From Gammaproteobacteria bacterium (GTDB lineage: Bacteria > Pseudomonadota > Gammaproteobacteria > Steroidobacterales > Steroidobacteraceae), in the NCBI GenBank assembly GCA_005878835.1, contig VBMV01000049.1, forward strand, positions 1 through 64,000: 64,000 nucleotides of DNA, read 5' to 3'. Within the stretch, counting starts at the first letter, position 1. Every line of letters starts with the position of its first letter. Below the pieces are notes generated by a model. That model did not search any database and was not told where the DNA came from. It was given only the letters and a program-made list of their open reading frames with translations. The translations under genes and the position numbers were made by a program. Of the stretch, positions 9,664 to 19,481 are shown piece by piece.

Positions 9664-10389
9664 ATGACGCAAGCCAAGGCGCGCTACTCGAGAATCCTGG
9701 TGAAACTCTCGGGTGAGGCCCTGATGGGCAATGGCGACTACGGCATCGATCCGGCGGTCATCCGGCGCATCGCCGGGGAGCTGCAGGACATCAGGCAGAT
9801 GGAGGTGCAGGTCGCGGTGGTGATCGGCGGCGGCAACATCTTCCGCGGCGCGGGGCTGGCGCGCGCCGGCATGGACCGGGTCGCGGCCGACCACATGGGC
9901 ATGCTCGCCACGGTGATGAATGCGCTCGCCATGCAGGATGCGCTCGAGGGCTTGGGTCTGCACGCCCGGGTGATGTCCGCGATCCGCATCAACGAGGTGT
10001 GCGAGGACTACATCCGCCGCCGCGCCATGCGGCACCTGGAGAAGGGTCGCGTGACCATCTTCGCCGCCGGCACCGGCAACCCGTTCTTCACCACCGACAC
10101 CGCCGCCGCGCTGCGCGCCATCGAGATCAACGCCGACGTACTGTTGAAGGCCACCAAGGTGAACGGCGTGTATTCGGAGGATCCGCTGCGCAATCCGGCC
10201 GCCGTGCGCTACCCGCGCCTGACCTTCGACCGCGTGCTCAGCGAGAAGCTCAACGTCATGGATGCCACCGCCATCGTCATGTGCCGCGACAACCGCTTGC
10301 CTTTGCGGGTGTTCAATCTGAACAATCCCGGGGATCTCACCCGCATCGTACGCGGCGAGGACGTGGGTACGGCCGTGACGCTCGAGTGA
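9664..10389 (+). CDS. pyrH: UMP kinase
   Basis: Phosphorylates UMP to UDP in pyrimidine nucleotide synthesis. The predicted 241 residues equal E. coli PyrH in length. Family motifs are the N-terminal KLSGEALMG glycine loop, [11 protein letters not shown], and TATNNPFFTTD-like [23 protein letters not shown] 9664 is preceded by GGAGG (9652-9656) at 7-nt spacing, just after the tsf terminator, so translation starts here and not at the upstream in-frame ATG inside tsf. Confidence 0.97.
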   Translation: MTQAKARYSRILVKLSGEALMGNGDYGIDPAVIRRIAGELQDIRQMEVQVAVVIGGGNIFRGAGLARAGMDRVAADHMGMLATVMNALAMQDALEGLGLHARVMSAIRINEVCEDYIRRRAMRHLEKGRVTIFAAGTGNPFFTTDTAAALRAIEINADVLLKATKVNGVYSEDPLRNPAAVRYPRLTFDRVLSEKLNVMDATAIVMCRDNRLPLRVFNLNNPGDLTRIVRGEDVGTAVTLE

Positions 10390-10416
10390 GCCGCGCTGCA
10401 TCGAGGAGAAGGCCCC

Positions 10417-10974
10417 ATGCTCGAAGACCTCAAGAAAGACGCCGCCACGCGCATGGTGAAGTGCGTACAGAACTTCCAGGCGGATCTGAAGAAGCTGCGC
10501 ACCGGCCGGGCGCACCCCAGCCTCATCGAGCACCTGAAGGTCGACTACTACGGCTCGGAGGTGCCGCTGCAGCAGGTGGCGAGCATCGCGGTCGAGGAGG
10601 GCCGCACGCTGGTCATTTCCCCATGGGAGAAGGCGAGCGTGCAGGCGATCGAGAAGGCGATCTTCAAGTCCGATCTGGGACTCACGCCCATGACCGCCGG
10701 CACCGTGATCCGTATTCCCATGCCGCCGCTCACCGAGGAGCGGCGCCGCGAGATCAGCAAGGTACTGCGGCACGACGCGGAGAGCGCCCGCGTCGCGGTA
10801 CGCAACGTGCGCCGCGATGTCATGAACGACATCAAGGAGATGCTGAAGGAGAAACTGGTCTCGCAGGACGATGAGCGGCGCGCTGAAACAGAGGTGCAGA
10901 AGCTCACCGACAAGCACATCGCCGACATCGAGGCGCTGCTCGCCGCCAAGGAGAAGGAGGTCATGCAGGTGTGA
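10417..10974 (+). CDS. frr: Ribosome recycling factor
   Basis: RRF splits post-termination ribosomes together with EF-G. It is 185 residues, the same as E. coli. Characteristic segments are LRTGRAHPSLIEHLKVDYYG, the PLQQVASI loop and the C-terminal coiled coil VRNVRRDVMNDIKEMLKEK. AGGAG lies upstream of the ATG. The stop overlaps the uppS start (TGATG). Confidence 0.98.
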   Translation: MLEDLKKDAATRMVKCVQNFQADLKKLRTGRAHPSLIEHLKVDYYGSEVPLQQVASIAVEEGRTLVISPWEKASVQAIEKAIFKSDLGLTPMTAGTVIRIPMPPLTEERRREISKVLRHDAESARVAVRNVRRDVMNDIKEMLKEKLVSQDDERRAETEVQKLTDKHIADIEALLAAKEKEVMQV

Positions 10975-11717
10975 TGGTCGCCCCCGCCTCCAAGCTCACG
11001 CCCAGGCACGTCGCGATCACCATGGACGGCAACGGCCGCTGGGCGGCGGCGCGCGGCCTGGCGCGCTCGGCCGGACACCGCGCCGGGCTCACCCCGGTGC
11101 GCATGTGTATCGAGGAGTGCGCGCGCCGCGGCGTGGAGGCCCTCACGCTGTTCGCCTTCTCGAGCGAGAACTGGGGACGGCCGGCGCAGGAGGTCGGCAG
11201 TCTCATGGGCCTGTTCGTGGAAGCGCTCGAGCGCGAGATCGAGGAGCTGCACGCGAAGGGCGTGCGGCTGCGCTTCATCGGTGAGCGCCGCGATCTGCCG
11301 GTGCGGCTGCAAGCGCGCTTCGCGGCCGCGGAGGCGCGCACCGCCGGCAACGGCGGGCTCAAGCTGCAGGTGGCCGTGAGTTACGGTGGACGCTGGGATA
11401 TTATTCAGGCAACTCAAAAGCTTGCGAAAGAATGCTCAAGTGGTGCACTACGGCCGGAGGATATCAGCGAGGCCCACTTCGCCGCGCAGCTCGCGCTCGC
11501 GGGAGTGCCGCCCGCGGATCTTCTGATTCGCACCGGCGGTGAGTACCGCGTCAGCAACTTCCTGCTCTGGGATATCGCCTACGCGGAGCTGTATTTCAGT
11601 GCGCGGCTGTGGCCTGATTTCGCGGTGGCGGACCTGGAGGAGGCGCTCGCGTTCTTCGCCAGCCGCGAGCGGCGCTTCGGGCACACCGTGGCGCGAGCTT
11701 CCGCGGCCAAGGCCTGA
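10974..11717 (+). CDS. uppS: Di-trans,poly-cis-undecaprenyl-diphosphate synthase
   Basis: Condenses isopentenyl diphosphates onto farnesyl diphosphate to make the lipid carrier for peptidoglycan and O-antigen. It has 247 residues from ATG 10974. Family motifs are MDGNGRWA (catalytic Asp and phosphate loop), FSSENWGRP (FAFSSENW), and the C-terminal RTGGEYRVSNFLLWD(I/L)AYAEL. A GTG at 10971 in the same frame could also start translation. Bases 11400-11460 are noticeably less G+C-rich than the rest of the gene but stay in frame. Confidence 0.96.
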   Translation: MVAPASKLTPRHVAITMDGNGRWAAARGLARSAGHRAGLTPVRMCIEECARRGVEALTLFAFSSENWGRPAQEVGSLMGLFVEALEREIEELHAKGVRLRFIGERRDLPVRLQARFAAAEARTAGNGGLKLQVAVSYGGRWDIIQATQKLAKECSSGALRPEDISEAHFAAQLALAGVPPADLLIRTGGEYRVSNFLLWDIAYAELYFSARLWPDFAVADLEEALAFFASRERRFGHTVARASAAKA

Positions 11718-11724
11718 AGGCAAC

Positions 11725-12537
11725 GTGACGGACGCGCTGCGCAAACGAGTCCCGACCGCCGTGGTGCTGGCCGTGGTACTGCTCGCCATCGTGCTATGGC
11801 TGCCTGCGGGCGCGACCGTGGGCGTGATGACGCTGCTGGTGCTGGCCGGGGCGTGGGAGTGGTCCGCGTTCCTGCTGCTGCCGGGTGCGGCGCTGCGCGC
11901 CGCCTACGTGCTGCTGGTGGCGGCGCTGCTGCCGGGCGCGTGGCGCGTGTGCGCCACGCCCGCGGGGCGCGAGTTGCTGCTCGGCGTGGCGGTGCTGTGG
12001 TGGCTGACGGCGCTGCTGTGGATCGCGTTCGCGCCGCGGCGCGTTTCGCCCTGGTCGGCGGCCGCCGCCGGCGTGCTGGCGCTGGTGCCCGCATGGCTCG
12101 CCATGGTGCGCCTGCGCCTCGCGCTGCCGCAGGGCGCACAATGGGTGCTGTTCGCGTTCGTGCTCGTATGGGTCGCGGACATCGGCGCGTTCTTTTTCGG
12201 CCGCCGCTTCGGGCGCGTGCGCCTCGCGCCCGAGGTGTCGCCGGGCAAGACCTGGGAGGGAGTGTTGGGAGGGATTGCGCTGAGCGCGCTGGTCGCGGTC
12301 GCGGGCAGCCGGTGGTTCCACGTGCCGCTCGCGGCGTTCCTGCCGCTGTGTCTCACCGCGGTCGCCTTTTCGATCATCGGTGACCTCACCGAGAGTCTGC
12401 TGAAGCGCTTCGCCGGCGTGAAGGACAGCGGCCGCGTGTTTCCGGGGCACGGCGGAGTCATGGACCGCATCGACAGTCTCACCGGGGCCGCTCCGGTGCT
12501 GCTGCTCGGGCTGACGCTGCTCGGAGTCGTGCGGTGA
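11725..12537 (+). CDS. cdsA: Phosphatidate cytidylyltransferase
   Basis: Integral membrane enzyme making CDP-diacylglycerol, the precursor of all phospholipids. It has 270 residues from GTG 11725, 7 nt after the uppS stop, with several hydrophobic helices from residue 12 on. The CDS signature near the C terminus ([20 protein letters not shown] followed by MDRIDS) is intact. The frame is open upstream within uppS, but that part is an Arg/Ser-rich shadow. The end overlaps dxr by 4 nt (GTGA). Confidence 0.95.
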   Translation: MTDALRKRVPTAVVLAVVLLAIVLWLPAGATVGVMTLLVLAGAWEWSAFLLLPGAALRAAYVLLVAALLPGAWRVCATPAGRELLLGVAVLWWLTALLWIAFAPRRVSPWSAAAAGVLALVPAWLAMVRLRLALPQGAQWVLFAFVLVWVADIGAFFFGRRFGRVRLAPEVSPGKTWEGVLGGIALSALVAVAGSRWFHVPLAAFLPLCLTAVAFSIIGDLTESLLKRFAGVKDSGRVFPGHGGVMDRIDSLTGAAPVLLLGLTLLGVVR

Positions 12538-13742
12538 TCGGCGTCGCCGTACTCGGCTCCACCGGCTCCGTGGGCGAGAGCACGCTCGATGTGCTCGCGC
12601 GTCACCCGGATCGTTTCCGGCTGGTGGCGATCGCCGCCAACACCAACGCCGCGAAGCTCGCGCAGCAGGTGCTCGCCTGGCAGCCGGCCTACGCAGCTCT
12701 GGCCGACGAGCGGGCCGCGCGTGAGTTGCGCGAGCTGCTCGGGCGGGCGGCCGCGCACACGCGCGTGCTCGCCGGCGGCGCGGCGCTCGAGGAGATCGCG
12801 CAGGCCGCCGAGGTGCAGTGTGTAATGGCCGCGATCGTCGGCGCGGCCGGCCTGCGCTCCACGCTGGCGGCGGCGCGCGCCGGCAAGCGCCTGCTGCTCG
12901 CCAACAAGGAGGCCCTGGTGATGGCCGGTCCGCTGCTGATTGCAGAGGTGAAGCGCTCCGGCGCGACGCTCCTGCCGATCGACAGCGAGCACAATGCCAT
13001 CTTCCAGTGCCTGCCACCGGGTGTGACCCCGGGGGTGGCGCCCGCGGGGCTGAAGCGCGTACTGCTCACCGCTTCCGGCGGGCCGTTCCGGGACACCCCG
13101 GGCGAGGCGCTCGCCGCCGTCACGCCGGAAGCCGCCCTCGCGCATCCGAACTGGGTCATGGGCCGCAAGATCTCGGTCGACTCCGCCACCCTCATGAACA
13201 AGGGGCTGGAGTTCATCGAGGCGTGCCTGCTGTTCGGACTGACGCCCGCGCAGGTGCAGGTACTCGTGCACCCGCAGAGCATCGTGCATTCCCTGGTCGA
13301 ATTCCTCGACGGCTCGGTGCTCGCGCAGCTGTCCTCGCCCGACATGCGCACGCCGATCGCTCACGCGCTCGCGTGGCCGGAGCGGATCGGCTCCGGGGTG
13401 CAATTCCTCGACCTGCTCGCAGTGGGGCGGCTCGAGTTCCGGGCCCCCGATACCGCGAGGTTCCCGTGCCTCGCGCTGGCGCAGGCCGCGGCGCGCGCCG
13501 GCGGGCTCGATCCGGTGGTGCTGAATGCGGCCAACGAGGTCGCGGTCCAGGCATTCCTCGAGCGGCGATTGAACTTTCCGGGCATCGCGACGGTCATTGA
13601 AGCCGTAGTGCAGCGCAGCACCGGGGGGGCGATCGGCGGGCTCGACGACGTGCTGGCCGCCGACGCGGAAGGCAGAAGTCGCGCACGCGAGCGAATCGAC
13701 GGCATCACGAGAAGTGCGGCGGTGAGAGGCGCTCACGCATGA
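12534..13742 (+). CDS. dxr: 1-deoxy-D-xylulose-5-phosphate reductoisomerase
   Basis: Second step of the MEP isoprenoid pathway (DXP to MEP, NADPH-dependent). It has 402 residues. Motifs are the NADPH loop [10 protein letters not shown] near the N terminus, metal-binding [20 protein letters not shown], and the substrate loop [19 protein letters not shown]. It uses a GTG start inside the cdsA stop and ends in the rseP start (ATGA). With ispD and ispF at 33-34 kb, three MEP-pathway genes lie in the window. Confidence 0.98.
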   Translation: MIGVAVLGSTGSVGESTLDVLARHPDRFRLVAIAANTNAAKLAQQVLAWQPAYAALADERAARELRELLGRAAAHTRVLAGGAALEEIAQAAEVQCVMAAIVGAAGLRSTLAAARAGKRLLLANKEALVMAGPLLIAEVKRSGATLLPIDSEHNAIFQCLPPGVTPGVAPAGLKRVLLTASGGPFRDTPGEALAAVTPEAALAHPNWVMGRKISVDSATLMNKGLEFIEACLLFGLTPAQVQVLVHPQSIVHSLVEFLDGSVLAQLSSPDMRTPIAHALAWPERIGSGVQFLDLLAVGRLEFRAPDTARFPCLALAQAAARAGGLDPVVLNAANEVAVQAFLERRLNFPGIATVIEAVVQRSTGGAIGGLDDVLAADAEGRSRARERIDGITRSAAVRGAHA

Positions 13743-15109
13743 GTGTGGTCTGGTACGCGCTGTGGTTCGTGATCGCCGTGGGCCTGCTGGTCACGGTGCA
13801 TGAGTTCGGCCATTTCTGGGTCGCGCGACGGCTCGGCTTCAAGGTGCTGCGCTTCTCCGTCGGCTTCGGCAAGCCGCTGTGGAAGTACGTCCACCCCGAA
13901 GGGCACGAATACTGGATCTCCCCGCTGCCGCTCGGCGGCTACGTGAAGCTGCTCGATGAGCGCGAAGGTCCGGTGGCGCCGCACGAGCTGGCGCGCTCCT
14001 TCACGCGCCGTCCGCCCTGGCAGCGCATCGTGGTGCTGCTCGCCGGCCCCGCCTTCAACATCCTGTTCGCGGTGCTGCTGCTGTGGGGCATGTTGTGGGT
14101 GAACGGTGTCACCGAGGTCAGGCCCCTGGTCGGCGAGGTGACCGCGGGCTCGGTAGCCGCCGCCGCCGGCCTGCGTAGCGGGGATGAAATCCGCGCCATC
14201 AACGGCGCCGCGGTGGCGGGTGAGCGCGACGTGGTGTTCGGCCTGCTGGACGCCATGAGCTCGCGCGGCGAAGCTGCCTTGAGCGTGCGCGGCAGCGGCG
14301 GCGAGCTGCGCAACGCGAAACTGCGCGTGCCCGATGCCGAGCAGCGCCGGCGCCTCACCGAACCGGCGGAGTTGTTCCGCGGGCTCGGCTTTCAGTTCTG
14401 GACGCCGCCGCTGCCGGCGGTGCTGGGACAGGTGATGCCCGACGGGCCGGCCGCGCGCGCCGGTCTCGTGGCGGGCGATGAGATCGTCGCGATCGACGGT
14501 GAGCCGGTGCACGACTTCCGCGAAATCGTCGCGCTCATCAGCGCGCACCCCGGCGAGCGCGTGACCGTCGACTATCGCCGCCGCGGCATCGCGCAGCGCG
14601 TGCAGCTGCAGGTACTGAGCGAGCAGGTCGCGGGCAAGCGCATCGGGCGCATCCACGTCACCCAGCCACCCGGCAGGGGCTACCCCGAGAGCATGCTGCG
14701 GCACACCGAGCTCGGCGCCGCGGTGGCGCTGGCGCGCGCCGGCGGGGAAGCCTGGACCATGAGCGTGCTGCAGGCGCGGCTGTTCTGGCGCATGGTGCTG
14801 GGACGCGTGTCGCTGAAGAACCTGAGCGGCCCGCTGTCGATCGCCGAATTCGCCGGCGAGTCGGCCGAGGCGGGCGTGGCGGCGTTCCTCGGCTTCCTGG
14901 TGCTCATCTCCCTGTCGCTGGGGTTCCTCAACCTGTTGCCGATTCCGATCCTGGATGGCGGACAGATCGTCTTCCAGCTGGTGGAGTGGCTGAAGGGCAG
15001 CCCGTTGTCGGAGCGGGCCCAGGCCCTGGGACAGCAGGTTGGCATCGCCCTGCTCATCGTCCTGATGGGTGTCGCGCTCTACAACGACATCGCGCGCCAG
15101 TTCGGCTGA
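13739..15109 (+). CDS. rseP: Site-2 intramembrane metalloprotease RseP
   Basis: Cleaves anti-sigma factor RseA within the membrane to release sigma-E. It is 456 residues (450 in E. coli). The zinc motif HEFGH (21-25) sits in the first membrane helix. Two PDZ-like domains follow in the periplasmic middle part (around [19 protein letters not shown] and [15 protein letters not shown]). The second active-site motif, [12 protein letters not shown], is in a C-terminal helix. Its substrate RseA is encoded at 53.2 kb in this window. Confidence 0.97.
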   Translation: MSVVWYALWFVIAVGLLVTVHEFGHFWVARRLGFKVLRFSVGFGKPLWKYVHPEGHEYWISPLPLGGYVKLLDEREGPVAPHELARSFTRRPPWQRIVVLLAGPAFNILFAVLLLWGMLWVNGVTEVRPLVGEVTAGSVAAAAGLRSGDEIRAINGAAVAGERDVVFGLLDAMSSRGEAALSVRGSGGELRNAKLRVPDAEQRRRLTEPAELFRGLGFQFWTPPLPAVLGQVMPDGPAARAGLVAGDEIVAIDGEPVHDFREIVALISAHPGERVTVDYRRRGIAQRVQLQVLSEQVAGKRIGRIHVTQPPGRGYPESMLRHTELGAAVALARAGGEAWTMSVLQARLFWRMVLGRVSLKNLSGPLSIAEFAGESAEAGVAAFLGFLVLISLSLGFLNLLPIPILDGGQIVFQLVEWLKGSPLSERAQALGQQVGIALLIVLMGVALYNDIARQFG

Positions 15110-15150
15110 CCGTGACGCGAGCGCATCGTCAGGGGAGCGGAGTTTTCACA

Positions 15151-15245
15151 CCGGAGGCGTGAGTCTCCGGGCCTCGAATAGCGCAAGGGAAGAGTTCGGG
15201 CGCACCGCTTGAGGCGCGCTCAAGGGGGATATCGGTGGCCGGAGA
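15151..15245 (+). promoter_or_regulatory. bamA leader with two inverted repeats
   Basis: The 136-nt gap before bamA holds CCGGAG (15151-15156)/CTCCGG (15165-15170) and a perfect CTTGAG (15208-15213)/CTCAAG (15219-15224) with loop GCGCG. The second stem partly hides the only strong purine tract (AAGGGGG, from 15222), which is about 15 nt from the ATG. The nearest Shine-Dalgarno-like bases, GGAG (15241-15244), sit one nucleotide from the start, which is unusually close. A regulatory role is inference. Confidence 0.3.
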
Positions 15246-17687
15246 ATGAAAACACGCAGTGCCCTTGCCGCCCTGACGCTGGCGCCGTGGTGCGCGCTGG
15301 CACTCGCGCAGACGGCGCCGAGCCCGGCGCCGAGCCCGGCGGACTTCACCGTCGGCGACATCCGCGTCGAGGGTCTGCAGCGCGTCTCCGAGGGCACGGT
15401 CTACAACTACCTGCCGGTGAACATCGGCGATCACCTCACCGCGCAGCGCGTGCGCGAGGCGATCCGCGCTCTGTACGCCACCGGCTTCTTCCGCGACGTG
15501 CAGCTGCGCCGCGACGGCAGCACGCTCATTGTCGTGGTGCTGGAGCGCCCGTCCATCGAGAGCTTCGAGATCACCGGTAACAAGGACATCAAGACCGAGG
15601 ATCTGCAGAAGTCGCTGCGCAACGTCGGGCTCGCGACCGGCAAGACCTTCGACCGCTCGGTGCTCGAGGACGTCACCCAGTATCTCACCGACCAGTATTT
15701 CGCCCGCGGCAAGTACGGGGTGAAGATCGACTCGCACGTGGAGGAGGAGGCGGGCAACCGCGTGAAGATCAAGATCGAGATCAAGGAAGGCGCGCGCGCC
15801 AAGATCCGCCAGATCAACATCGTGGGCGCCAGCAGATTTCCCCAGAAAGAGATCCTGCAGACGCTCGAGCTGAAGACCCCCAACTGGCTGTCCTGGTACC
15901 GCCAGGACGACCGCTACTCGCGCGAGTCGCTGCAGGGTGACCTGGAGAAGGTGCGCAACTTCTACATGGATCGCGGTTACGCGAACTTCCAGCTGGATTC
16001 GACCCAGGTGGCAATCGCTCCGGAGAAGGAAGACATCTTCATCACCGTGAACATCAACGAGGGCCAGGTCTACAAGGTGTCGCAGATCAAGCTGGCGGGC
16101 ACGTTCGTCGTGCCGCAGCGCGAGCTCGAGCAGCTGCTGCTGCTACACCCGGGCGCGACCTTCAACCGCAAGCTGATCACCTCGTCGCAGGAACTGATGC
16201 AGAATCGCATGGGGCGCGACGGCTATGCCTTCGCCAAGGTCGAGCCGGTGCCCACCGCCGACAATGCCAATCACACGGTGTCGCTCACCTTCTTCGTCGA
16301 CCCGGGCAACCGCGTGTACGTGCGCAACATCAGCTTCAGCGGCGCCAACCGCGTCAACGACGAGGTGCTGCGCCGTGAGATGCGCCAGCTCGAGGGCGGC
16401 TGGCTGTCGAATACCTCGCTCGAGCGCTCCAAGCAGCGCATCCAGCGCCTGCCGTACGTCAAGAGCGTGGAGTTCGAGACCACGCCGGTGGCGGGATCCC
16501 CGGATCTGGTGGACGTGAACTACAAGATCGAGGAGGGCCCGGCGTCGCAGCTCTCCGGCGGCATCGGTTACTCCGAGACCTACAAGTTCATGCTGAACGG
16601 CAGCTACGCGGACGCCGACTTCCTCGGCACGGGTGAGCGCATCGCGGTCAACCTGAACGGTGGCGCCTTCCAGAAGGTGTACAGCCTCTCGCACACCAAC
16701 CCGTACACCAACATCGACAACCTGCAGCGCACCATCTCGGTCACCTACAGCGACGTGACGCAGTTCGTGTCGTCCTCGTCGACCTTCTCCTCGCGCACCC
16801 TGAGCTTCGGGCCCACCTGGGCGTACCCGATCGCCGAGACCATGTACATCCGCGTCGGCGCCGCTTTCGACAGCTCGCAGCTGCTCACCAACCAATCGAG
16901 CAGCGCGCTGCAGGCGCAGCAGTGGGTGCAGCAGAATGGCCATCCCTACAGCCGCCTCGCCCACGACGACACCACCAACAATTTCGAAGTCTTCTACGGC
17001 ACCAACTTCAAGAGCGTCGAGCTGGTAGCCGGCTGGGACTGGGATACGCGCAACCGCACCCTGTTCGCGGATCGCGGCATGCGCCAGTCGCTCTCCTTCT
17101 CGGTCACCGCGCCCGGGAGCGATGTCAAGTACTGGATCGGCAACTACCAGTTCCTGAAGTACGTGCCGCTGTGGCGCACGTTCGCGCTGTCGTTCTTCGA
17201 CGGCGTGGACTACGGCGCTCCGCTCGGCAGCACCACCGCCATCCCGCCCTTTCGGCAGTTCTACGGCGGCGGTCCGGACTCGGTGCGCGGTTATCGCGAG
17301 AGCCGTCTGGGTCCCAAGGACACCCCGTTCGGTAACCCCTATGGCGGCAATCTGCGCATCGTCAGCCAGAACGAGCTCATCTTCCCGATGCCCTCGAAAT
17401 GGGCGCAGACCGCGCGCGTGAGCGCGTTCTTCGACATTGGCAATGTGTTCCAGACCGGCAGCAAGCTCAAGTTCTACGGTCCCGACACCGGCACCCCCGA
17501 GAGCTACCGCTTCAGCACCAACGCGCTGAAGCGCTCGGTCGGCGTGGCGGTGCAGTGGCTGGCGCCGCTCGGGCTTTTCCGCTTCAGTTTCGGCGTGCCG
17601 CTGAACGCGAAGCACGCCGACCCGCTGGGGCGCAGCTGGGGCGACGAGACCGAGGGCTTCCAGTTCTCGGTGGGCAATGCTTTCTGA
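15246..17687 (+). CDS. bamA: Outer membrane protein assembly factor BamA
   Basis: Core of the BAM complex, which inserts beta-barrels into the outer membrane. It has 813 residues (810 in E. coli). A signal peptide covers about residues 1-22 (cleavage after ALALAQ). A short Pro/Ala/Ser linker leads to five POTRA domains (about 30-430) and a C-terminal 16-strand barrel. The barrel contains the conserved GGPDSVRGYRESRLGP-type loop (VRGY) and ends with Phe (SVGNAF), the usual BamA C terminus. It lies between rseP and skp as in other gammaproteobacteria. Confidence 0.98.
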   Translation: MKTRSALAALTLAPWCALALAQTAPSPAPSPADFTVGDIRVEGLQRVSEGTVYNYLPVNIGDHLTAQRVREAIRALYATGFFRDVQLRRDGSTLIVVVLERPSIESFEITGNKDIKTEDLQKSLRNVGLATGKTFDRSVLEDVTQYLTDQYFARGKYGVKIDSHVEEEAGNRVKIKIEIKEGARAKIRQINIVGASRFPQKEILQTLELKTPNWLSWYRQDDRYSRESLQGDLEKVRNFYMDRGYANFQLDSTQVAIAPEKEDIFITVNINEGQVYKVSQIKLAGTFVVPQRELEQLLLLHPGATFNRKLITSSQELMQNRMGRDGYAFAKVEPVPTADNANHTVSLTFFVDPGNRVYVRNISFSGANRVNDEVLRREMRQLEGGWLSNTSLERSKQRIQRLPYVKSVEFETTPVAGSPDLVDVNYKIEEGPASQLSGGIGYSETYKFMLNGSYADADFLGTGERIAVNLNGGAFQKVYSLSHTNPYTNIDNLQRTISVTYSDVTQFVSSSSTFSSRTLSFGPTWAYPIAETMYIRVGAAFDSSQLLTNQSSSALQAQQWVQQNGHPYSRLAHDDTTNNFEVFYGTNFKSVELVAGWDWDTRNRTLFADRGMRQSLSFSVTAPGSDVKYWIGNYQFLKYVPLWRTFALSFFDGVDYGAPLGSTTAIPPFRQFYGGGPDSVRGYRESRLGPKDTPFGNPYGGNLRIVSQNELIFPMPSKWAQTARVSAFFDIGNVFQTGSKLKFYGPDTGTPESYRFSTNALKRSVGVAVQWLAPLGLFRFSFGVPLNAKHADPLGRSWGDETEGFQFSVGNAF

Positions 17688-17796
17688 GAGAATCGAGTCG
17701 CCCGGGCGGGTTGTACGCGATACTACACGATCGGGCCTGGGGCGCCGCTCGGGCCCGAAGCGGGTCACGAACGATGACATACGAGGTGGAACTTCC

Positions 17797-18393
17797 GTGA
17801 AGCGTCTGATCAGAGCCAAGTTGGCGGTGGGGTTGATCGCAGTGTGCGGCGCGCTGGCCGCGTTGCCGGCCTGGGCCGAGCCCAAGATCGGGGTCGTCGA
17901 CCCGCAGCGGCTCCTCGAGGAGTCCCCGCAGGGCAAGGCCATGCTCGATGCCATGCGCACGGAGTTCGCGCCGCGCGAGCGCACCCTGCAGGCGCAGCAG
18001 CAGGCCCTGAAGGCCAAGCAGGACAAGCTGCAGAAAGACGGCGCCACCATGACCGACGAGCAGCGCACGCGCGCCGAGAAGGAGCTGCGCGACGGCGCGC
18101 GGGATTTCGAGCGCGCGCGCAGCGAGTTCCAGGACGACATCAGCGCGCGCCGCAACGAGGAGATGTCGCGCTTGCAGAAGACCCTCGGCGAGGAGGTGCG
18201 CACGTACGCCAAGGCGCAGAGCTTCGACGTGGTCCTGAGCACCGAGGGCGTCGTGTACGCGGCACCCGCCTTCGACATCACCCCGGCGGTCCTGGCGGCG
18301 CTGCAGGCGCGCAATGCGGCCTCCGGCACGGCGCCTCCGGCGGGCAAGCCGGCGCCGCAGCCGGCGCCGCAGCCCAAGCCGCAGACGCACTAG
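17797..18393 (+). CDS. skp: Periplasmic chaperone Skp (OmpH family)
   Basis: Holds unfolded outer-membrane proteins in the periplasm before BAM. The predicted 198 residues begin at GTG 17797 with a signal peptide MKRLIRAKLAVGLIAVCGAL...AWA. The mature part starts EPKIGVVDPQRLLEESPQG and continues as a long, charged coiled coil (about 60-140) typical of the jellyfish-shaped trimer. The C-terminal ~25 residues are a Pro/Ala/Gln tail (PAPQPAPQPKPQTH) that E. coli Skp (161 aa) lacks. The frame stays open upstream, but only the GTG start gives a signal peptide. Confidence 0.93.
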   Translation: MKRLIRAKLAVGLIAVCGALAALPAWAEPKIGVVDPQRLLEESPQGKAMLDAMRTEFAPRERTLQAQQQALKAKQDKLQKDGATMTDEQRTRAEKELRDGARDFERARSEFQDDISARRNEEMSRLQKTLGEEVRTYAKAQSFDVVLSTEGVVYAAPAFDITPAVLAALQARNAASGTAPPAGKPAPQPAPQPKPQTH

Positions 18394-18437
18394 CGCTGCC
18401 CCAGGGACCGCGGCCGGCGCTAATCGAAAGACTCGCC

Positions 18438-19481
18438 ATGTTGGTATCGCTCGGGGAGCTGGCGGTGCGATTCGGCTGCGAGCTGCGCGGCGATCCGGAC
18501 ACGCGCGTCGAGCGGGTCGCGGCGCTGGGCAACGCCGATGAGCGCTCGATCGCGTTTCTGGCCAACCCGCGCTACCGGGCGCAGCTCGCCGCCACGCGCG
18601 CCGGCGCGGTGGTGCTGAACCCCGCGAGCGCCGACGAGTGTCCGACCGCGGTGCTGTTGTGCGATAACCCCTACGCGACCTTCGCGCGCGTCGCCACCAT
18701 CCTGCACCCCTTGCCGCAGCCCGAGCCCGGTGTGCACGCGAGCGCCGTGGTGGCGGCGAGCGCGCGCATCGATCCGAGCGCGCAGGTCGGTGCCTACACG
18801 CTCATCGGGCCCAACGTCGTGGTGGGCGCGCGTGCCTTGATCGGTCCGTACTGCAGCCTCGAGGAAGGCGTGAGCCTCGGCCCCGACGTGCGGCTGGTGG
18901 CACGCGTCACGCTGTGCCGCGCCGTGCAGATCGGTGCGCGCGCCGTGCTGCAGCCCGGGGTGGTGATCGGCGGCGACGGCTTCGGCTTCGCGCCCGAGCG
19001 CGGCATGTGGCTCAAGGTGCCGCAGCTGGGCGCGGTGCGCATCGGAGCGGACGTCGAGATCGGGGCCAACACCACCATCGACCGCGGCGCCCTCGACGAC
19101 ACCGTGATCGAGGAGGGTGTGAAGCTCGACAACCTCATCCAGATCGGGCACAACGTGCACATCGGCGCCCACAGTGCGCTCGCCGCCTGCATCGGCGTGG
19201 CCGGCAGCACCACGATCGGCAAGCGCTGCATGATCGGCGGCGGCGCCGGCTTCGCCGGCCACCTCACCATCGCCGACGACGTGGTCATCACCGGCTATTC
19301 GGCGGTCACGCACTCGATCGCGAGAGCGGGTGTATATTCCGGCACCCTGCCGGTCGAGGAAGCACACGCCTGGCGCCGATTGGTTGCCCGCTTCAAGCGC
19401 AGCGGGTTGCTCGAGAAGCGCGTGCGCGCTGTGGAGCGTGTCGCCGGACCTAAGTCCGATCAGGAAGAGGATCATGACTGA
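18438..19481 (+). CDS. lpxD: UDP-3-O-(3-hydroxyacyl)glucosamine N-acyltransferase
   Basis: Third step of lipid A synthesis, adding the second hydroxyacyl chain. It has 347 residues (341 in E. coli). A uridine-binding N-terminal domain (MLVSLGELAVRFGCEL) is followed by a left-handed beta-helix of hexapeptides from about residue 100. The catalytic His lies in the IGHNVHIGAHS region. A C-terminal helix follows. The start at ATG 18438 matches family N termini. The gene overlaps fabZ by 8 nt. Confidence 0.97.
   Translation: MLVSLGELAVRFGCELRGDPDTRVERVAALGNADERSIAFLANPRYRAQLAATRAGAVVLNPASADECPTAVLLCDNPYATFARVATILHPLPQPEPGVHASAVVAASARIDPSAQVGAYTLIGPNVVVGARALIGPYCSLEEGVSLGPDVRLVARVTLCRAVQIGARAVLQPGVVIGGDGFGFAPERGMWLKVPQLGAVRIGADVEIGANTTIDRGALDDTVIEEGVKLDNLIQIGHNVHIGAHSALAACIGVAGSTTIGKRCMIGGGAGFAGHLTIADDVVITGYSAVTHSIARAGVYSGTLPVEEAHAWRRLVARFKRSGLLEKRVRAVERVAGPKSDQEEDHD

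Noticed and set aside
11904-13736. 610-codon open frame opposite cdsA and dxr
   Set aside because: Antisense shadow with compositional bias only; both sense genes have complete family motifs.
15139-15168. GGAGTTT ... TCTCC upstream of bamA as a possible sigma-E promoter
   Set aside because: The AAC core of the -35 is missing and the spacer is 18 bp. The weak match does not support a call.
17788-17809. GGAACTT followed by TCTGA at the skp start, resembling a sigma-E promoter
   Set aside because: Both elements match the consensus, but the spacer is 10 bp where about 16 is needed, and they straddle the start codon.
16143-18377. 744-codon open frame opposite bamA and skp
   Set aside because: Runs antisense across two well-defined genes and their gap, with no recognisable domain and no ribosome-binding site.
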